Below, one piece after another: positions 34,423-42,720 of a DNA stretch of 64,000 nucleotides (the stretch's first letter is position 1; the number at the start of each line of letters is the position of its first letter). The stretch comes from Paractinoplanes lichenicola (GTDB lineage: Bacteria > Actinomycetota > Actinomycetes > Mycobacteriales > Micromonosporaceae), in the NCBI RefSeq assembly GCF_016785085.1, contig NZ_JAENHO010000006.1, positions 496,001-560,000 of the forward strand, written 5' to 3'. The notes under the pieces are model-generated. The model saw nothing but the letters and a program-made list of their open reading frames with translations. It did not search any database and was not told the DNA's origin. Both the position numbers and the translations under genes were made by a program.

Positions 34423-35499
34423 GTGCTTCGCTCCCCCCGGACGCTACTGTCCGTTACTTCCGCCGCACTGCTGGTCGCAGGACTCGCCGCCTGCGGTGGC
34501 ACCACGAAGGACAGCAACACCAACAGCGGTTCCGGTACGCAGGCCTCCGCGGCCGCCGACCCGAACGCGGCAGTCAAGGAGGGCCTCAAGATCGCCTTCC
34601 TGCCGAAGCAGCTCAACAACCCGTACTCGGACGTCGAGACCGGCGGCGGCAAGGTCGCCGTGGACGAGCTCAAGGGCGAGTACAAGCTGGTCGGCCCGAA
34701 CGACGCGTCCGCCTCGTCGCAGGTGTCCTACATCAACACGCTGATCCAGCAGCAGCAGGACGTGATCGTGGTGGCGGCCAACGACCCGAACGCGGTCTGC
34801 CCGTCGCTCAACCAGGCCCGCGCGGCCAAGATCAAGGTCATCACGTTCGACTCGGACGCCTCCAAGGACTGCCGGGACGCCTTCATCAACCAGGCCACCA
34901 CCGAGGGCATCGGGCAGTCGCTGGCCAAGATGGCGCTCGAGCAGGCCGGCAGCGACGGCGGTGAGATCGCGGTCCTCTCGGCCACCCCGAACGCCACGAA
35001 CCAGAACTCCTGGATCGAGGTCATGAAGACCGAGCTCAAGAAGCCCGAGTACGCGAAGCTCAAGCTGGTCAAGGTGGCCTACGGCAACGACGACGACCAG
35101 AAGAGCTTCCAGGAGGCCCAGGGCCTGCTGCAGTCGTACCCGAACCTCAAGGTGATCGTGGCCCCGACGACCGTCGGCATCGCGGCGGGCGCCCGCTACA
35201 TCTCGTCGTCCAGCTACAAGGGCAAGGTCGCGGTGACCGGGCTCGGGCTGCCGAACCAGATGCGCGAGTACGTCAAGGACGGCACCGTCACGAAGTTCGC
35301 GCTCTGGAACCCGGCCGACATCGGCTACCTGGCCGCGTTCGCCGGCGCCGCGATGGCCTCGGGGCAGATCACCGGCGCCGAGGGCGAGAAGTTCAAGGCG
35401 GGCAAGCTCGGCGAATACACGATCGGCAAGGACGGCGAGATCGTGCTCGGCCCGCCGACCGAGTTCACCAAGGACAACATCGACCAGTTCAACTTCTAG
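34423..35499 (+). CDS. rhaS: Rhamnose-binding lipoprotein
   Basis: A 358-residue lipoprotein with signal peptide ending LLVAGLAAC (lipobox LAAC) and a periplasmic-binding-protein type I fold (KIAFLPKQLNNPYSDVETGG, QVSYINTLIQQQQDVIVVAA, ITFDSDAS). It should bind L-rhamnose outside the membrane and pass it to the permeases. The GTG at 34423 is chosen because GGAG lies 6 nt upstream; an ATG 12 nt earlier is in frame but has no ribosome site. It follows the second permease by 23 nt. Confidence 0.9.
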   Translation: MLRSPRTLLSVTSAALLVAGLAACGGTTKDSNTNSGSGTQASAAADPNAAVKEGLKIAFLPKQLNNPYSDVETGGGKVAVDELKGEYKLVGPNDASASSQVSYINTLIQQQQDVIVVAANDPNAVCPSLNQARAAKIKVITFDSDASKDCRDAFINQATTEGIGQSLAKMALEQAGSDGGEIAVLSATPNATNQNSWIEVMKTELKKPEYAKLKLVKVAYGNDDDQKSFQEAQGLLQSYPNLKVIVAPTTVGIAAGARYISSSSYKGKVAVTGLGLPNQMREYVKDGTVTKFALWNPADIGYLAAFAGAAMASGQITGAEGEKFKAGKLGEYTIGKDGEIVLGPPTEFTKDNIDQFNF

Positions 35500-35515
35500 A
35501 GAGCCGTACCGGAAA

Positions 35516-35848
35516 ATGCGCTATTGCTTCCAGCTTCAAGTCCGCCCCGAGCGGATGACGGAGTACGTGGAGCGGCACCAGTCCGTGTGGCCCGAGATGC
35601 AGGACGCTCTCCGGGCCACCGGCTGGCGCAACTACTCCCTCTTCCTCCGCGCCGACGGGCTGCTGATCGGCTACGTCGAGGCGGACGATCTCGAGGCGTC
35701 CCAGGCGGCAATGGCGGCGCTGGACGTCAACACCAGGTGGCAAGCGGAAATGGCGGGATTCTTCGCCGGCGGCGGACCCAACGACGAGGGGTTCCCGCTG
35801 CTCACCGAGGTGTTCCACCTTTCCGAAAGTTCTCAGGAGACCCCATGA
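35516..35848 (+). CDS. rhaM: L-rhamnose mutarotase
   Basis: A 110-residue protein of the RhaM/RhaU family (MRYCFQLQVRPERMTEYVER, HQSVWPEMQDALRATGWRNY, SLFLRADGLLIGYVE). The histidine in ERHQSVWPEM corresponds to the proposed catalytic residue. It speeds conversion between the alpha and beta anomers of L-rhamnose so that the isomerase gets the right form. It starts 16 nt after the binding-protein gene and its stop overlaps the isomerase ATG (ATGA). Confidence 0.94.
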   Translation: MRYCFQLQVRPERMTEYVERHQSVWPEMQDALRATGWRNYSLFLRADGLLIGYVEADDLEASQAAMAALDVNTRWQAEMAGFFAGGGPNDEGFPLLTEVFHLSESSQETP

Positions 35849-37011
35849 CCGACCTCGCCGCCGTCAAGCGCGCCCTGACGGCACAGCGCATCGAGACCCC
35901 GTCGTGGGCCTACGCCAACTCGGGCACCCGTTTCAAGGTGTTCGCCCAGCCGGGAGTGCCGCGTACGCCCGAGGAGAAGATCGCGGACGCCGCCGCGGTG
36001 CACCGGTACACCGGCGTCGCGCCCGCGGTGGCGCTGCACATCCCGTGGGACAAGGTGGACGACTATGCGGCCCTGACCGCGTACGCCCGGGATCTGGGGG
36101 TGGAGATCGGCGCGATCAACACGAACGTCTTCCAGGACGACGACTACAAGCTGGGCTCGGTCACCAACCCCGACGCCGGGATCCGCCGCAAGGCCACCGA
36201 TCACCTGCTCGAGGCGATCGACATCATGGGCCAGACCGGCTCGCGCGACCTGAAGCTGTGGTTCTCCGACGGCATCAACTACCCCGGCCAGGACGACCTG
36301 CGCGACCGGCAGGACAGGCTGGCCGCGGCGCTGCGCGAGGCGTACGACCGGCTGACCGGCGACCAGCGCCTCCTGCTCGAGTACAAGCTGTTCGAGCCGG
36401 CCTTCTACGCCACCGACGTGCCGGACTGGGGCACGTCGTACGCGCACTGCCTGGAACTGGGCGAGCGGGCCACGGTCTGCATCGACACCGGCCACCACGC
36501 CCCCAGCACGAACATCGAGTTCATCGTCGCGTTCCTGCTGCGCCAGAAGAAGCTGGGCGCCTTCGACTTCAACAGCCGCTTCTACGCCGACGACGACCTG
36601 ATGGTGGGTGCGGCCGACCCGTTCCAGCTGTTCCGCATCATGTACGAGATCGTCCGCGGCGGCGCGCTCGACCCGGCGTACGGGATCGCTTTCATGCTCG
36701 ACCAGTGCCACAACATCGAGCGCAAGATCCCGGCGATCATCCGCTCGGTCATGAACGTCCAGGAGGCCACGGCGAAGGCCCTGCTGGTCGACCGCGACGC
36801 CCTGACCCGCGCGCAGCAGGCCGGCGACGTGCTGGAGGCGAACGCGGTCTTCATGGACGCCTACAACACCGACGTGCGCCCGCTGCTGGCCGAGGTGCGC
36901 AGCGACGCCGGCCTCGACCCGAACCCGATCGCGGCCTACCGCGCCAGCGGCTACGACGAGAAGATCATCGCCGACCGCGTGGGCGGCACCCAGGCCGGTT
37001 GGGGCGCCTGA
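35845..37011 (+). CDS. rhaI: L-rhamnose isomerase
   Basis: A 388-residue isomerase of the RhaI type (xylose-isomerase-like barrel), which converts L-rhamnose to L-rhamnulose. It shows the family sequence IGAINTNVFQDDDYKLGSVTN, DLKLWFSDGINYPGQDD, LEYKLFEPAFYATD, VCIDTGHHAPSTNIEFIVAF and FDFNSRFYADDDLMVGA, with the glutamate, aspartate and histidine residues that bind metal. The start overlaps the mutarotase stop. It ends the importer operon, followed by a strong hairpin. It supplies the substrate of RhaB encoded in the other operon. Confidence 0.95.
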   Translation: MTDLAAVKRALTAQRIETPSWAYANSGTRFKVFAQPGVPRTPEEKIADAAAVHRYTGVAPAVALHIPWDKVDDYAALTAYARDLGVEIGAINTNVFQDDDYKLGSVTNPDAGIRRKATDHLLEAIDIMGQTGSRDLKLWFSDGINYPGQDDLRDRQDRLAAALREAYDRLTGDQRLLLEYKLFEPAFYATDVPDWGTSYAHCLELGERATVCIDTGHHAPSTNIEFIVAFLLRQKKLGAFDFNSRFYADDDLMVGAADPFQLFRIMYEIVRGGALDPAYGIAFMLDQCHNIERKIPAIIRSVMNVQEATAKALLVDRDALTRAQQAGDVLEANAVFMDAYNTDVRPLLAEVRSDAGLDPNPIAAYRASGYDEKIIADRVGGTQAGWGA

Positions 37012-37025
37012 CCCTTCCTCGAACG

Positions 37026-37060
37026 CGGCCCCGCAGGTCCTTCCCGGATCGGCGGGGCCG
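37026..37060 (+). terminator. Terminator of the rhamnose importer operon
   Basis: CGGCCCCGC (37026-37034) and GCGGGGCCG (37052-37060) make a perfect 9-bp stem with a 17-nt loop, 14 nt after the isomerase stop. It isolates the HORMA/TRIP13 locus from the rhamnose operon. Confidence 0.7.
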
Positions 37061-37138
37061 TTCCGTGTCCGCTTCTCCGAGCCGTCCGTCAGGAGGCGGC
37101 GACAGCGAAAGACAGTCGCCCAGGAGAGCGAGACGACG

Positions 37139-37648
37139 ATGGCCATATCGGGTACGCAAGTGCGCACCTCGGTGCACGTGGCGGCCAGAAGCTACGTGTA
37201 CATCGCGAACGAGATCAACCGCATCTTCCTCGAGTCGATCCAGAGTGCCGGGCTCGATCCCACCGCGTACGTGCAGATCCAGCAGACGATCGAGAACGGC
37301 CTGCGCACCTGGATCACCATGCAGTACCTCGAGACGGCGCACCTGGAGATCGTCGACCGGAACACCCAGGCCGTGCGCAGCCGGATCGACCTCGGCCTGA
37401 CCTACGTCAGCAACCCCACCGAGGACCGCTACTCGACGGACATCGACCGGGTCCGCAAGGCGCTGGCGGGCACCCCGTCGATGGCCGGCTGCGAATACCG
37501 CGTCGTGGTGACCCTCAAGGACGGTGCGCCCAACGTCAACGGCTGGGGCCCCACCAACCTCGGCAGCGTCGACCACCTGCGCCGCCAGGACGTGGGCGAC
37601 GTCGTCAACACCGGCGGCGGCAAGCTCCAGATGTTCCGGTACCTGTGA
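37139..37648 (+). CDS. HORMA-like domain protein
   Basis: A 169-residue soluble protein. Residues 15-90 follow the pattern of bacterial HORMA domains: an N-terminal helix (YVYIANEINRIFLESIQSAG then LDP), a second helix (IQQTIENGLRTWITMQYLE) and a strand (TAHLEIVDRNTQAVRSRIDL). The C-terminal part (about 115-169) would be the mobile safety-belt region, ending KLQMFRYL. HORMA proteins close their belt around a short peptide and are reopened by TRIP13/Pch2 ATPases; such an ATPase is encoded two genes downstream. AGGAG lies 12 nt before the ATG. Assignment is by pattern plus context, not by a profile search. No signal peptide is present. Confidence 0.7.
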   Translation: MAISGTQVRTSVHVAARSYVYIANEINRIFLESIQSAGLDPTAYVQIQQTIENGLRTWITMQYLETAHLEIVDRNTQAVRSRIDLGLTYVSNPTEDRYSTDIDRVRKALAGTPSMAGCEYRVVVTLKDGAPNVNGWGPTNLGSVDHLRRQDVGDVVNTGGGKLQMFRYL

Positions 37649-37662
37649 GGAGGACTGACGAC

Positions 37663-37881
37663 ATGCAGATCAGCTATCAGGTCGCGGGCAGCCCGCACAC
37701 GTACGAGACCGGGCCGTCCGAGGACCTCGCCCAGATCAGCCGCGAGATCGAGGAGCACCTCCGGCAGAGTCACCCCGAGCTGGCCCGCAACGGCCACCTC
37801 GCCGAGAAGATCACCGACGGCCTGCTCAACGGGCTGGCCGGCGACACCACCGACGTGGAGCTCGGGGACCTGTCGTCATGA
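37663..37881 (+). CDS. Small acidic protein between HORMA and TRIP13-like genes
   Basis: A 72-residue acidic protein (MQISYQVAGSPHTYETG...). It begins with a short beta-like segment, continues with a predicted helix (SEDLAQISREIEEHLRQSHP) and ends in the acidic tail TTDVELGDLSS. No known family is recognised. The ATG at 37663 is preceded by AGGAGG at 9 nt; a GTG at 37645 that overlaps the HORMA stop (GTGA) would add six residues and is an alternative. The stop overlaps the ATPase start. Its position suggests that it bridges or is the client of the HORMA protein, for example by carrying a closure peptide; this is inference. Confidence 0.75.
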   Translation: MQISYQVAGSPHTYETGPSEDLAQISREIEEHLRQSHPELARNGHLAEKITDGLLNGLAGDTTDVELGDLSS

Positions 37882-38810
37882 CGGACGGCCCGGATCTCTA
37901 CTCACTGCACCGGTTCGCCGGACGGCCCGACGACCGCTCCCAGTTCGCGGCGGACTGGAACGCCATCGTCACGGCCGACGCGCTGAAGAACACGCTGCTC
38001 CGGTTCGTCGACACGCTGCACCGGCTGGGCGGGGTGCCGCCGCAGGCGCTCGGGTTGCGGCGGGCGGTCATGCTGTTCGGCCCGCCCGGCTGCGGCAAGA
38101 CCAGCCTCGCGCGGGGCCTGCCGTACGCCTGGCACCGGGCCGACCCCCGCCGCGAGGCCGGCTTCATGCACGTCAACACGCACGCGCTGTTCAGCGGGCT
38201 GCGCGGCGGCGGGCAGAAGCTAACCCTGCAGCTGTTCCAGGGGATCGGCGAACAGGCCTCGCTCGGCATCCCGCTCTTCGTGCTGATCGACGAGGTCGAG
38301 ACGCTCGGCTCGAACCGGGGCGGGATCAGCCTGGAAACCAACCCGCTGGACGCGATGTTCCAGGTCACGGCGTTCCTGGAGGCGCTCGACGCGGTCACCC
38401 GGAGCAACCCCAACGTGATCTTCATCTTCACGACGAACATCCCGAAGGCGATCGACCGGGCGGTGCGCGAGCGGGTCGACTTCTCGCTCGAGGTGCCGCC
38501 GCCCGGCCCGGCCGAGCGCGAGGAGATCATGCGGTCCGCGCTGTCCGGGCTGGCCGCGGCGTACGACGTGGAACCGGTCCGGGTCGCCGCGAAGAAGCAG
38601 GTGCGCGAGTGGCGCTGGATGGTCCAGTCGACCGAGGGCATGTCCGGCCGGGCCCTGCGCCACGTGTTCGTGCTGGCCGCGACGCTGGCCATCGGCTCCA
38701 AGGAACTCACGATCGACCATGTCGCGGACGCCCTGACCTGGGTCACGGCGACGGAGGCCGGCCTGGAGAACGCCGGCGGCATGTATTTGGAAAGCTTCCA
38801 AGGAAGGTGA
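37878..38810 (+). CDS. TRIP13/Pch2-like AAA+ ATPase
   Basis: A 310-residue AAA+ ATPase. Walker A GPPGCGKTS (about 72-80), Walker B FVLIDEVETL (about 134-143), sensor 1 IFIFTTNI (about 179-186) and arginine residues in DRAVRERVDF. The segment VNTHALFSGLRGGGQKLTLQ and the sequence LDAMFQVTAFLEALDAVTRS before TTNIPKAID closely follow TRIP13/Pch2 (SHSLFSKWFSESGKLV ... NAVLTQID ... TTSNI). These hexamers unfold HORMA proteins, which fits the HORMA-like gene upstream. The substrate-recognising N-terminal domain is short (about 60 residues). Start overlaps the preceding stop (ATGA). Confidence 0.87.
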   Translation: MTDGPDLYSLHRFAGRPDDRSQFAADWNAIVTADALKNTLLRFVDTLHRLGGVPPQALGLRRAVMLFGPPGCGKTSLARGLPYAWHRADPRREAGFMHVNTHALFSGLRGGGQKLTLQLFQGIGEQASLGIPLFVLIDEVETLGSNRGGISLETNPLDAMFQVTAFLEALDAVTRSNPNVIFIFTTNIPKAIDRAVRERVDFSLEVPPPGPAEREEIMRSALSGLAAAYDVEPVRVAAKKQVREWRWMVQSTEGMSGRALRHVFVLAATLAIGSKELTIDHVADALTWVTATEAGLENAGGMYLESFQGR

Positions 38811-38817
38811 CCCGACA

Positions 38818-39384
38818 GTGAAGGCAGAGCGTTCCATCACCGCCGTCCGGCATTCGGCCGGCCGCACCATCGACGAGCTGACCAAGTTCGCCACCGCCGT
38901 GCTGACCGCCCGCCGCTATCCGCACGCCGAGCAGGTGGGCGCGCAGCTGCGGTCGCTCACCCCGCTGTTCAACCTGGTGCTGGCCACCCGTGCGGCCGGC
39001 GCCCCGGCGCTGCTCGTCGGCACTCGCGACATGCAGATCGGCCTGCACCTCGACTACGACATGAACGCCGAGGAGAACCTCTCCGTCCCGCCGATGGACC
39101 TGCTCGAGGAGCTGCCGGCGGACGCCCAGGTGGAGGTCACGGTGCAGGTCACCCAGGAGGTCGCGCCGGCCCTGGCCGAGCTCGTGCGCAAGGCCGACGG
39201 CAAGCCGGCCCTGATCACGCTGACGGTCACACCGGCCGAGCAGCCCGAGCAGTCCGATGTTCCGGAGTCCGACGTCCCGCCGGAGGCGGAGCCTTCCGAC
39301 ACTCCGGAAGACCGTCCGCGGCCGGAGGATTCCATCCCGCAGCAGAAGACGCCGGACGAGGAAATGACCCAGCCGCTGCGCTGA
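38818..39384 (+). CDS. Conserved-looking protein with acidic Pro/Glu-rich tail
   Basis: A 188-residue protein starting 7 nt after the ATPase gene (GTG with AAGGTGA upstream). Residues 1-140 look like a mixed alpha/beta domain (TIDELTKFATAVLTARRYPH, LTPLFNLVLATRAAGAPALL, DMQIGLHLDYDMN, VEVTVQVTQEVAPALAELV). The last 45 residues are acidic and proline-rich (PEQSDVPESDVPPEAEPSDT) and probably disordered. No family, membrane segment or catalytic motif is recognised. A strong hairpin follows the gene, so it ends the HORMA/ATPase transcription unit unless there is read-through. Confidence 0.75.
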   Translation: MKAERSITAVRHSAGRTIDELTKFATAVLTARRYPHAEQVGAQLRSLTPLFNLVLATRAAGAPALLVGTRDMQIGLHLDYDMNAEENLSVPPMDLLEELPADAQVEVTVQVTQEVAPALAELVRKADGKPALITLTVTPAEQPEQSDVPESDVPPEAEPSDTPEDRPRPEDSIPQQKTPDEEMTQPLR

Positions 39385-39388
39385 CCGA

Positions 39389-39417
39389 GCCGGGGCGGTC
39401 CGCGCGGCCGCCCCGGC
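39389..39417 (+). terminator. Hairpin after the 188-residue gene
   Basis: GCCGGGGCGG (39389-39398) pairs perfectly with CCGCCCCGGC (39408-39417), a 10-bp stem with a 9-nt loop, 4 nt after the stop codon. It may separate or attenuate expression of the small membrane-protein gene. Confidence 0.68.
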
Positions 39418-39507
39418 CCGCCGGTCGAAAGGGCTCGGGCGAATTGCTAAGGCGGGTCGCGCCGCGGCCGATCACAGGGCCGACTTTCTGCAACGGGGGG
39501 ACCAAGG

Positions 39508-39729
39508 ATGGATCAGTACCTCGACACCGCGTCGGCCGTGACCCGGGCTCTTTTCGGGCCGGAATCGGGCATTCCGTGGTGGGCCTGGATGGCGGTCATC
39601 GTGGCCGTCTTCTGGAAGGTTGCCGTCAAGGAGCCGAAGAGTGCCCGCGAGGCTGCCAACGAGCGGGACAACGTCATGCTCGGCGCCATGTTCGGGGACG
39701 ACGGCAAGGGCAAGAAGAAGAAGAAGTAG
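39508..39729 (+). CDS. Small single-span membrane protein with lysine tail
   Basis: A 73-residue protein. The N-terminal 22 residues (MDQYLDTASAVTRALFGPES) could form a short helix. One membrane span follows (about 23-41, IPWWAWMAVIVAVFWKVAV), with an unusually Trp-rich start. A charged cytoplasmic part (KEPKSAREAANERDN) and a tail DDGKGKKKKK complete it. The coding bias and the GGGGGGA upstream of the ATG support a real gene. Although a hairpin lies between it and the HORMA/ATPase unit, it points the same way and is closed by its own terminator. It could be a membrane-acting effector or anchor for that module; no homologue is recognised. Confidence 0.72.
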   Translation: MDQYLDTASAVTRALFGPESGIPWWAWMAVIVAVFWKVAVKEPKSAREAANERDNVMLGAMFGDDGKGKKKKK

Positions 39730-39756
39730 CCGGCGCCCGTGATGAGGGGCACCGGC
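39729..39756. terminator. Hairpin between convergent transcription units
   Basis: GCCGG-c-GCCC (39729-39738) and GGGC-a-CCGGC (39747-39756) form a stem with one mismatch and an 8-nt loop. It begins at the last base of the small membrane-protein gene and ends 7 nt before the convergent ABC ATPase stop, so it may serve both strands. Confidence 0.62.
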
Positions 39757-39763
39757 TGACGAC

Positions 39764-40536
<773 letters not shown>

Positions 40537-40540
<4 letters not shown>

Positions 40541-41559
40541 GTCTTCACCTTCCTGATCCACTGGTCGAGGGAGACCGCGACCAGCACCAGCAGGCCGATC
40601 GCGAAGCCCTGCCAGACCACCTCGACGCCGCCCAGCTGCAGGCCGTTGCGGAACACGCCGACGATGAGCGCGCCGATCAGGGTGCCGATCACGCTGCCGC
40701 GGCCGCCGAAGAGGCTGGTGCCGCCGAGCACGACCGCGGTGATCGAGTCGAGGTTGTATTCGACGCCCACGTTGGGGCTGGCCGAGGCGAGCCGGCCGAT
40801 GAGGATCCAGCCGCCGATCGCGTAGAGCAGGCCGGCCACGGTGTAGACCGAGAAGAGCACCCGGCCCGTCTGGATGCCGGCCAGCCGCGCCGCCTCGCTG
40901 TCGTCACCGGTGGCGTAGACGTGCTTGCCCCACGCGGTGTTGGCCAGCGCGTAGAAGAAGAACGCGAAGAGCAACAGCATGATGATCGACCCGTACGTCA
41001 AACGGAAGTTGCCGATCGGGATCGAGTCACCGGTCCACGTCATCAGGCCCGGCATGTCGGTTCCCCGTACGGTCTCGGAATTGCTGACCACCGAGTTGAG
41101 CGAGAAGAAGATCGTCAGCGTGCCCAGCGTGACGATGAACGGTGGCAGTTTTATCCGGGTCACCAGGAAACCGTTGATCGCGCCCATCGCCGTGCCGCAG
41201 GCGAACCCGAGCAGCAGCGCGATGATCCCGGGCATCCCGGCGTCGACGCAGAACGTGGCGGTCAGGATCGACGAGAAGACCGCGATCGCGCCCGCGGACA
41301 GGTCGATGCCGGCCGTCAGGATGATCAGCGTCTGCCCGAGCGCGAGCGTGGCGATCACCGTGACCTGCTGAAGGACGAGCGAGAGGTTGGTCGCCGTCAG
41401 GAAGCGGCCGTTGACGATCGAGAAGGCGATGATCGCCACGACGAGAACGGCCAGCGGTCCCAGCACGGGGTTGGAGTGCAGCAGATGTTGGACGCGCAGG
41501 CCGAGCGAGTCGTTCTTCTGCACGTCGAAGTCGGCGGGTGTGGTTGTGGTCGCGGTCAT
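40537..41559 (-). CDS. frcC: FrcC-type sugar ABC importer permease
   Basis: A 340-residue RbsC/FrcC-like membrane protein with about 8-10 spans. Motifs: TAGIDLSAGAIAVFSSILTA (about 82-101), AINGFLVTRIKLPPFIVTLG (about 129-148), YATGDDSEAARLAGIQTGRV and VLGGTSLFGGRGSVIG. It should form a homodimeric channel with FrcA. The ATG at 41559 lies 1 nt after the stop of the binding-protein gene. Confidence 0.9.
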
Positions 41560-41560
41560 G

Positions 41561-42589
41561 TCAGCCCCAGCAGTTCTGCTTGCCCCACGCGGAGTCCTTC
41601 GCCTCCACGCCGGCCTGCGGGTCGTCGGTGATCAGTTGGGTTCCGGTGTCGTAGAAGTCCTTGCCCGGCGTCACCTGCGGCCGGGTGCCGTCCTTGGCGT
41701 ACGCGGCGATGGCGTCGATGCCCAGCTGCGCCATCTTGAGCGGGAACTGCATCGAGGTGGCCCCGATGATCCCCTTGGCCACGTTGTCGACGCCGGGGCA
41801 GCCGCCGTCGATCGAGACGATGACGGTGTCCTTCTCCTTGCCGGCCGCCTGCAGGGCCAGGTAGGCGCCGGCCGCCGCGGGCTCGTTGATCGTGTAGACC
41901 AGGTTGATCGACGAGTCCTTCTGCAGCAGGTTCTCCATCGCCGTACGCCCGCCGTCCTCGGCGCCGTCGGTGACGTCGTGGCCGGCGATGCGCGGGTCGT
42001 TCTCGTCACCGATCCGGTTGGGGTCGCCGATGTCGATGCCGAAGCCGTCGAGGAAGCCCTGATCGCGCTTGACGTCCACGGAGACCTGGTTGGCGTTGAG
42101 GTCGAGCATGGCGATCTTCGCCTCTTTGCCGTCCTTGGCGAACTTGGCCTTGGCCCACTGCCCGATCAGCTTGCCGGCCTGATAGTTGTCGGTGGCGAAG
42201 GTGGCGTCGGCCGCGTTGGGCGGGTCGACCGGCGTGTCCAGCGCGATGACCAGCATGTCGAGCTCGTGCGCCTTGTCGATCGAGGGCACGATCGCCTTCG
42301 AGTCGTTCGGGGTGATCAGGAAGCCCTTGGCGCCGAACGACATCAGATTTTCGATCGCCTGCACCTGGGCCTCGTTGTCGCCGTCCTGCTTGCCCGCGAA
42401 GCTCTGCAGCTCGACGCCCTGCTGCTCGGCCGCGCCCTGGGCGCCCTTTCTCATCTGGACGAAGAACGGGTTGGTGTCGGTCTTGGTGATCAGGCCGACG
42501 ACGTCCTCGCCGGAGCCTCTGTTGCAAGCCGCGGTCGTGCCGAGCACCAGCATCATCACGCAGCCGGTGGCCAGCATTTTTCGTCGCAT
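41561..42589 (-). CDS. frcB: FrcB-type sugar-binding lipoprotein
   Basis: A 342-residue lipoprotein with signal peptide MRRKMLATGCVMMLVLGTT and lipobox TAAC. The mature domain is a type I periplasmic binding protein (VVGLITKTDTNPFFVQMRKG, GFLITPNDSKAIVPSIDKAH, IALDTPVDP, INLVYTINEPAAAGAYLALQ). It resembles fructose/ribose binding proteins that work with FrcA and FrcC. The ATG at 42589 follows GGGAGGGAG. It is the first gene of the operon, divergent from a LacI-type regulator, with a palindromic operator in the shared control region. Confidence 0.9.
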   Translation of the reverse strand: MRRKMLATGCVMMLVLGTTAACNRGSGEDVVGLITKTDTNPFFVQMRKGAQGAAEQQGVELQSFAGKQDGDNEAQVQAIENLMSFGAKGFLITPNDSKAIVPSIDKAHELDMLVIALDTPVDPPNAADATFATDNYQAGKLIGQWAKAKFAKDGKEAKIAMLDLNANQVSVDVKRDQGFLDGFGIDIGDPNRIGDENDPRIAGHDVTDGAEDGGRTAMENLLQKDSSINLVYTINEPAAAGAYLALQAAGKEKDTVIVSIDGGCPGVDNVAKGIIGATSMQFPLKMAQLGIDAIAAYAKDGTRPQVTPGKDFYDTGTQLITDDPQAGVEAKDSAWGKQNCWG

Positions 42590-42621
42590 GCTCCCTCCCA
42601 ATCGATTTAGCGAAATCGAGG

Positions 42622-42633
42622 GACAACGTTGTC
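42622..42633 (-). promoter_or_regulatory. LacI-type operator of the frcBCA operon
   Basis: GACAACGTTGTC is a perfect 12-bp palindrome with the central CG typical of LacI-family sites. It lies 4 nt downstream of the predicted -10 of frcB, so it covers the transcription start. Confidence 0.75.
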
Positions 42634-42637
42634 TCGC

Positions 42638-42666
42638 AGTAGACGCCCGCCCCGACTTCATGTCAA
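42638..42666 (-). promoter_or_regulatory. Predicted promoter of frcBCA
   Basis: On the minus strand TTGACA (42666-42661) and TCTACT (42643-42638) are 17 bp apart. Confidence 0.58.
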
Positions 42667-42720
42667 CAATGAGTTTCCAAGATGTTGCGCTCAGTGATCA
42701 ACATCGACGGGAGTGAATAG

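Noticed and set aside
37139..39729. The HORMA/TRIP13 locus as a standard CBASS operon
   Set aside because: No cGAS/DncV-like nucleotidyltransferase motif (GS...DxD) or usual effector is encoded in or near it.
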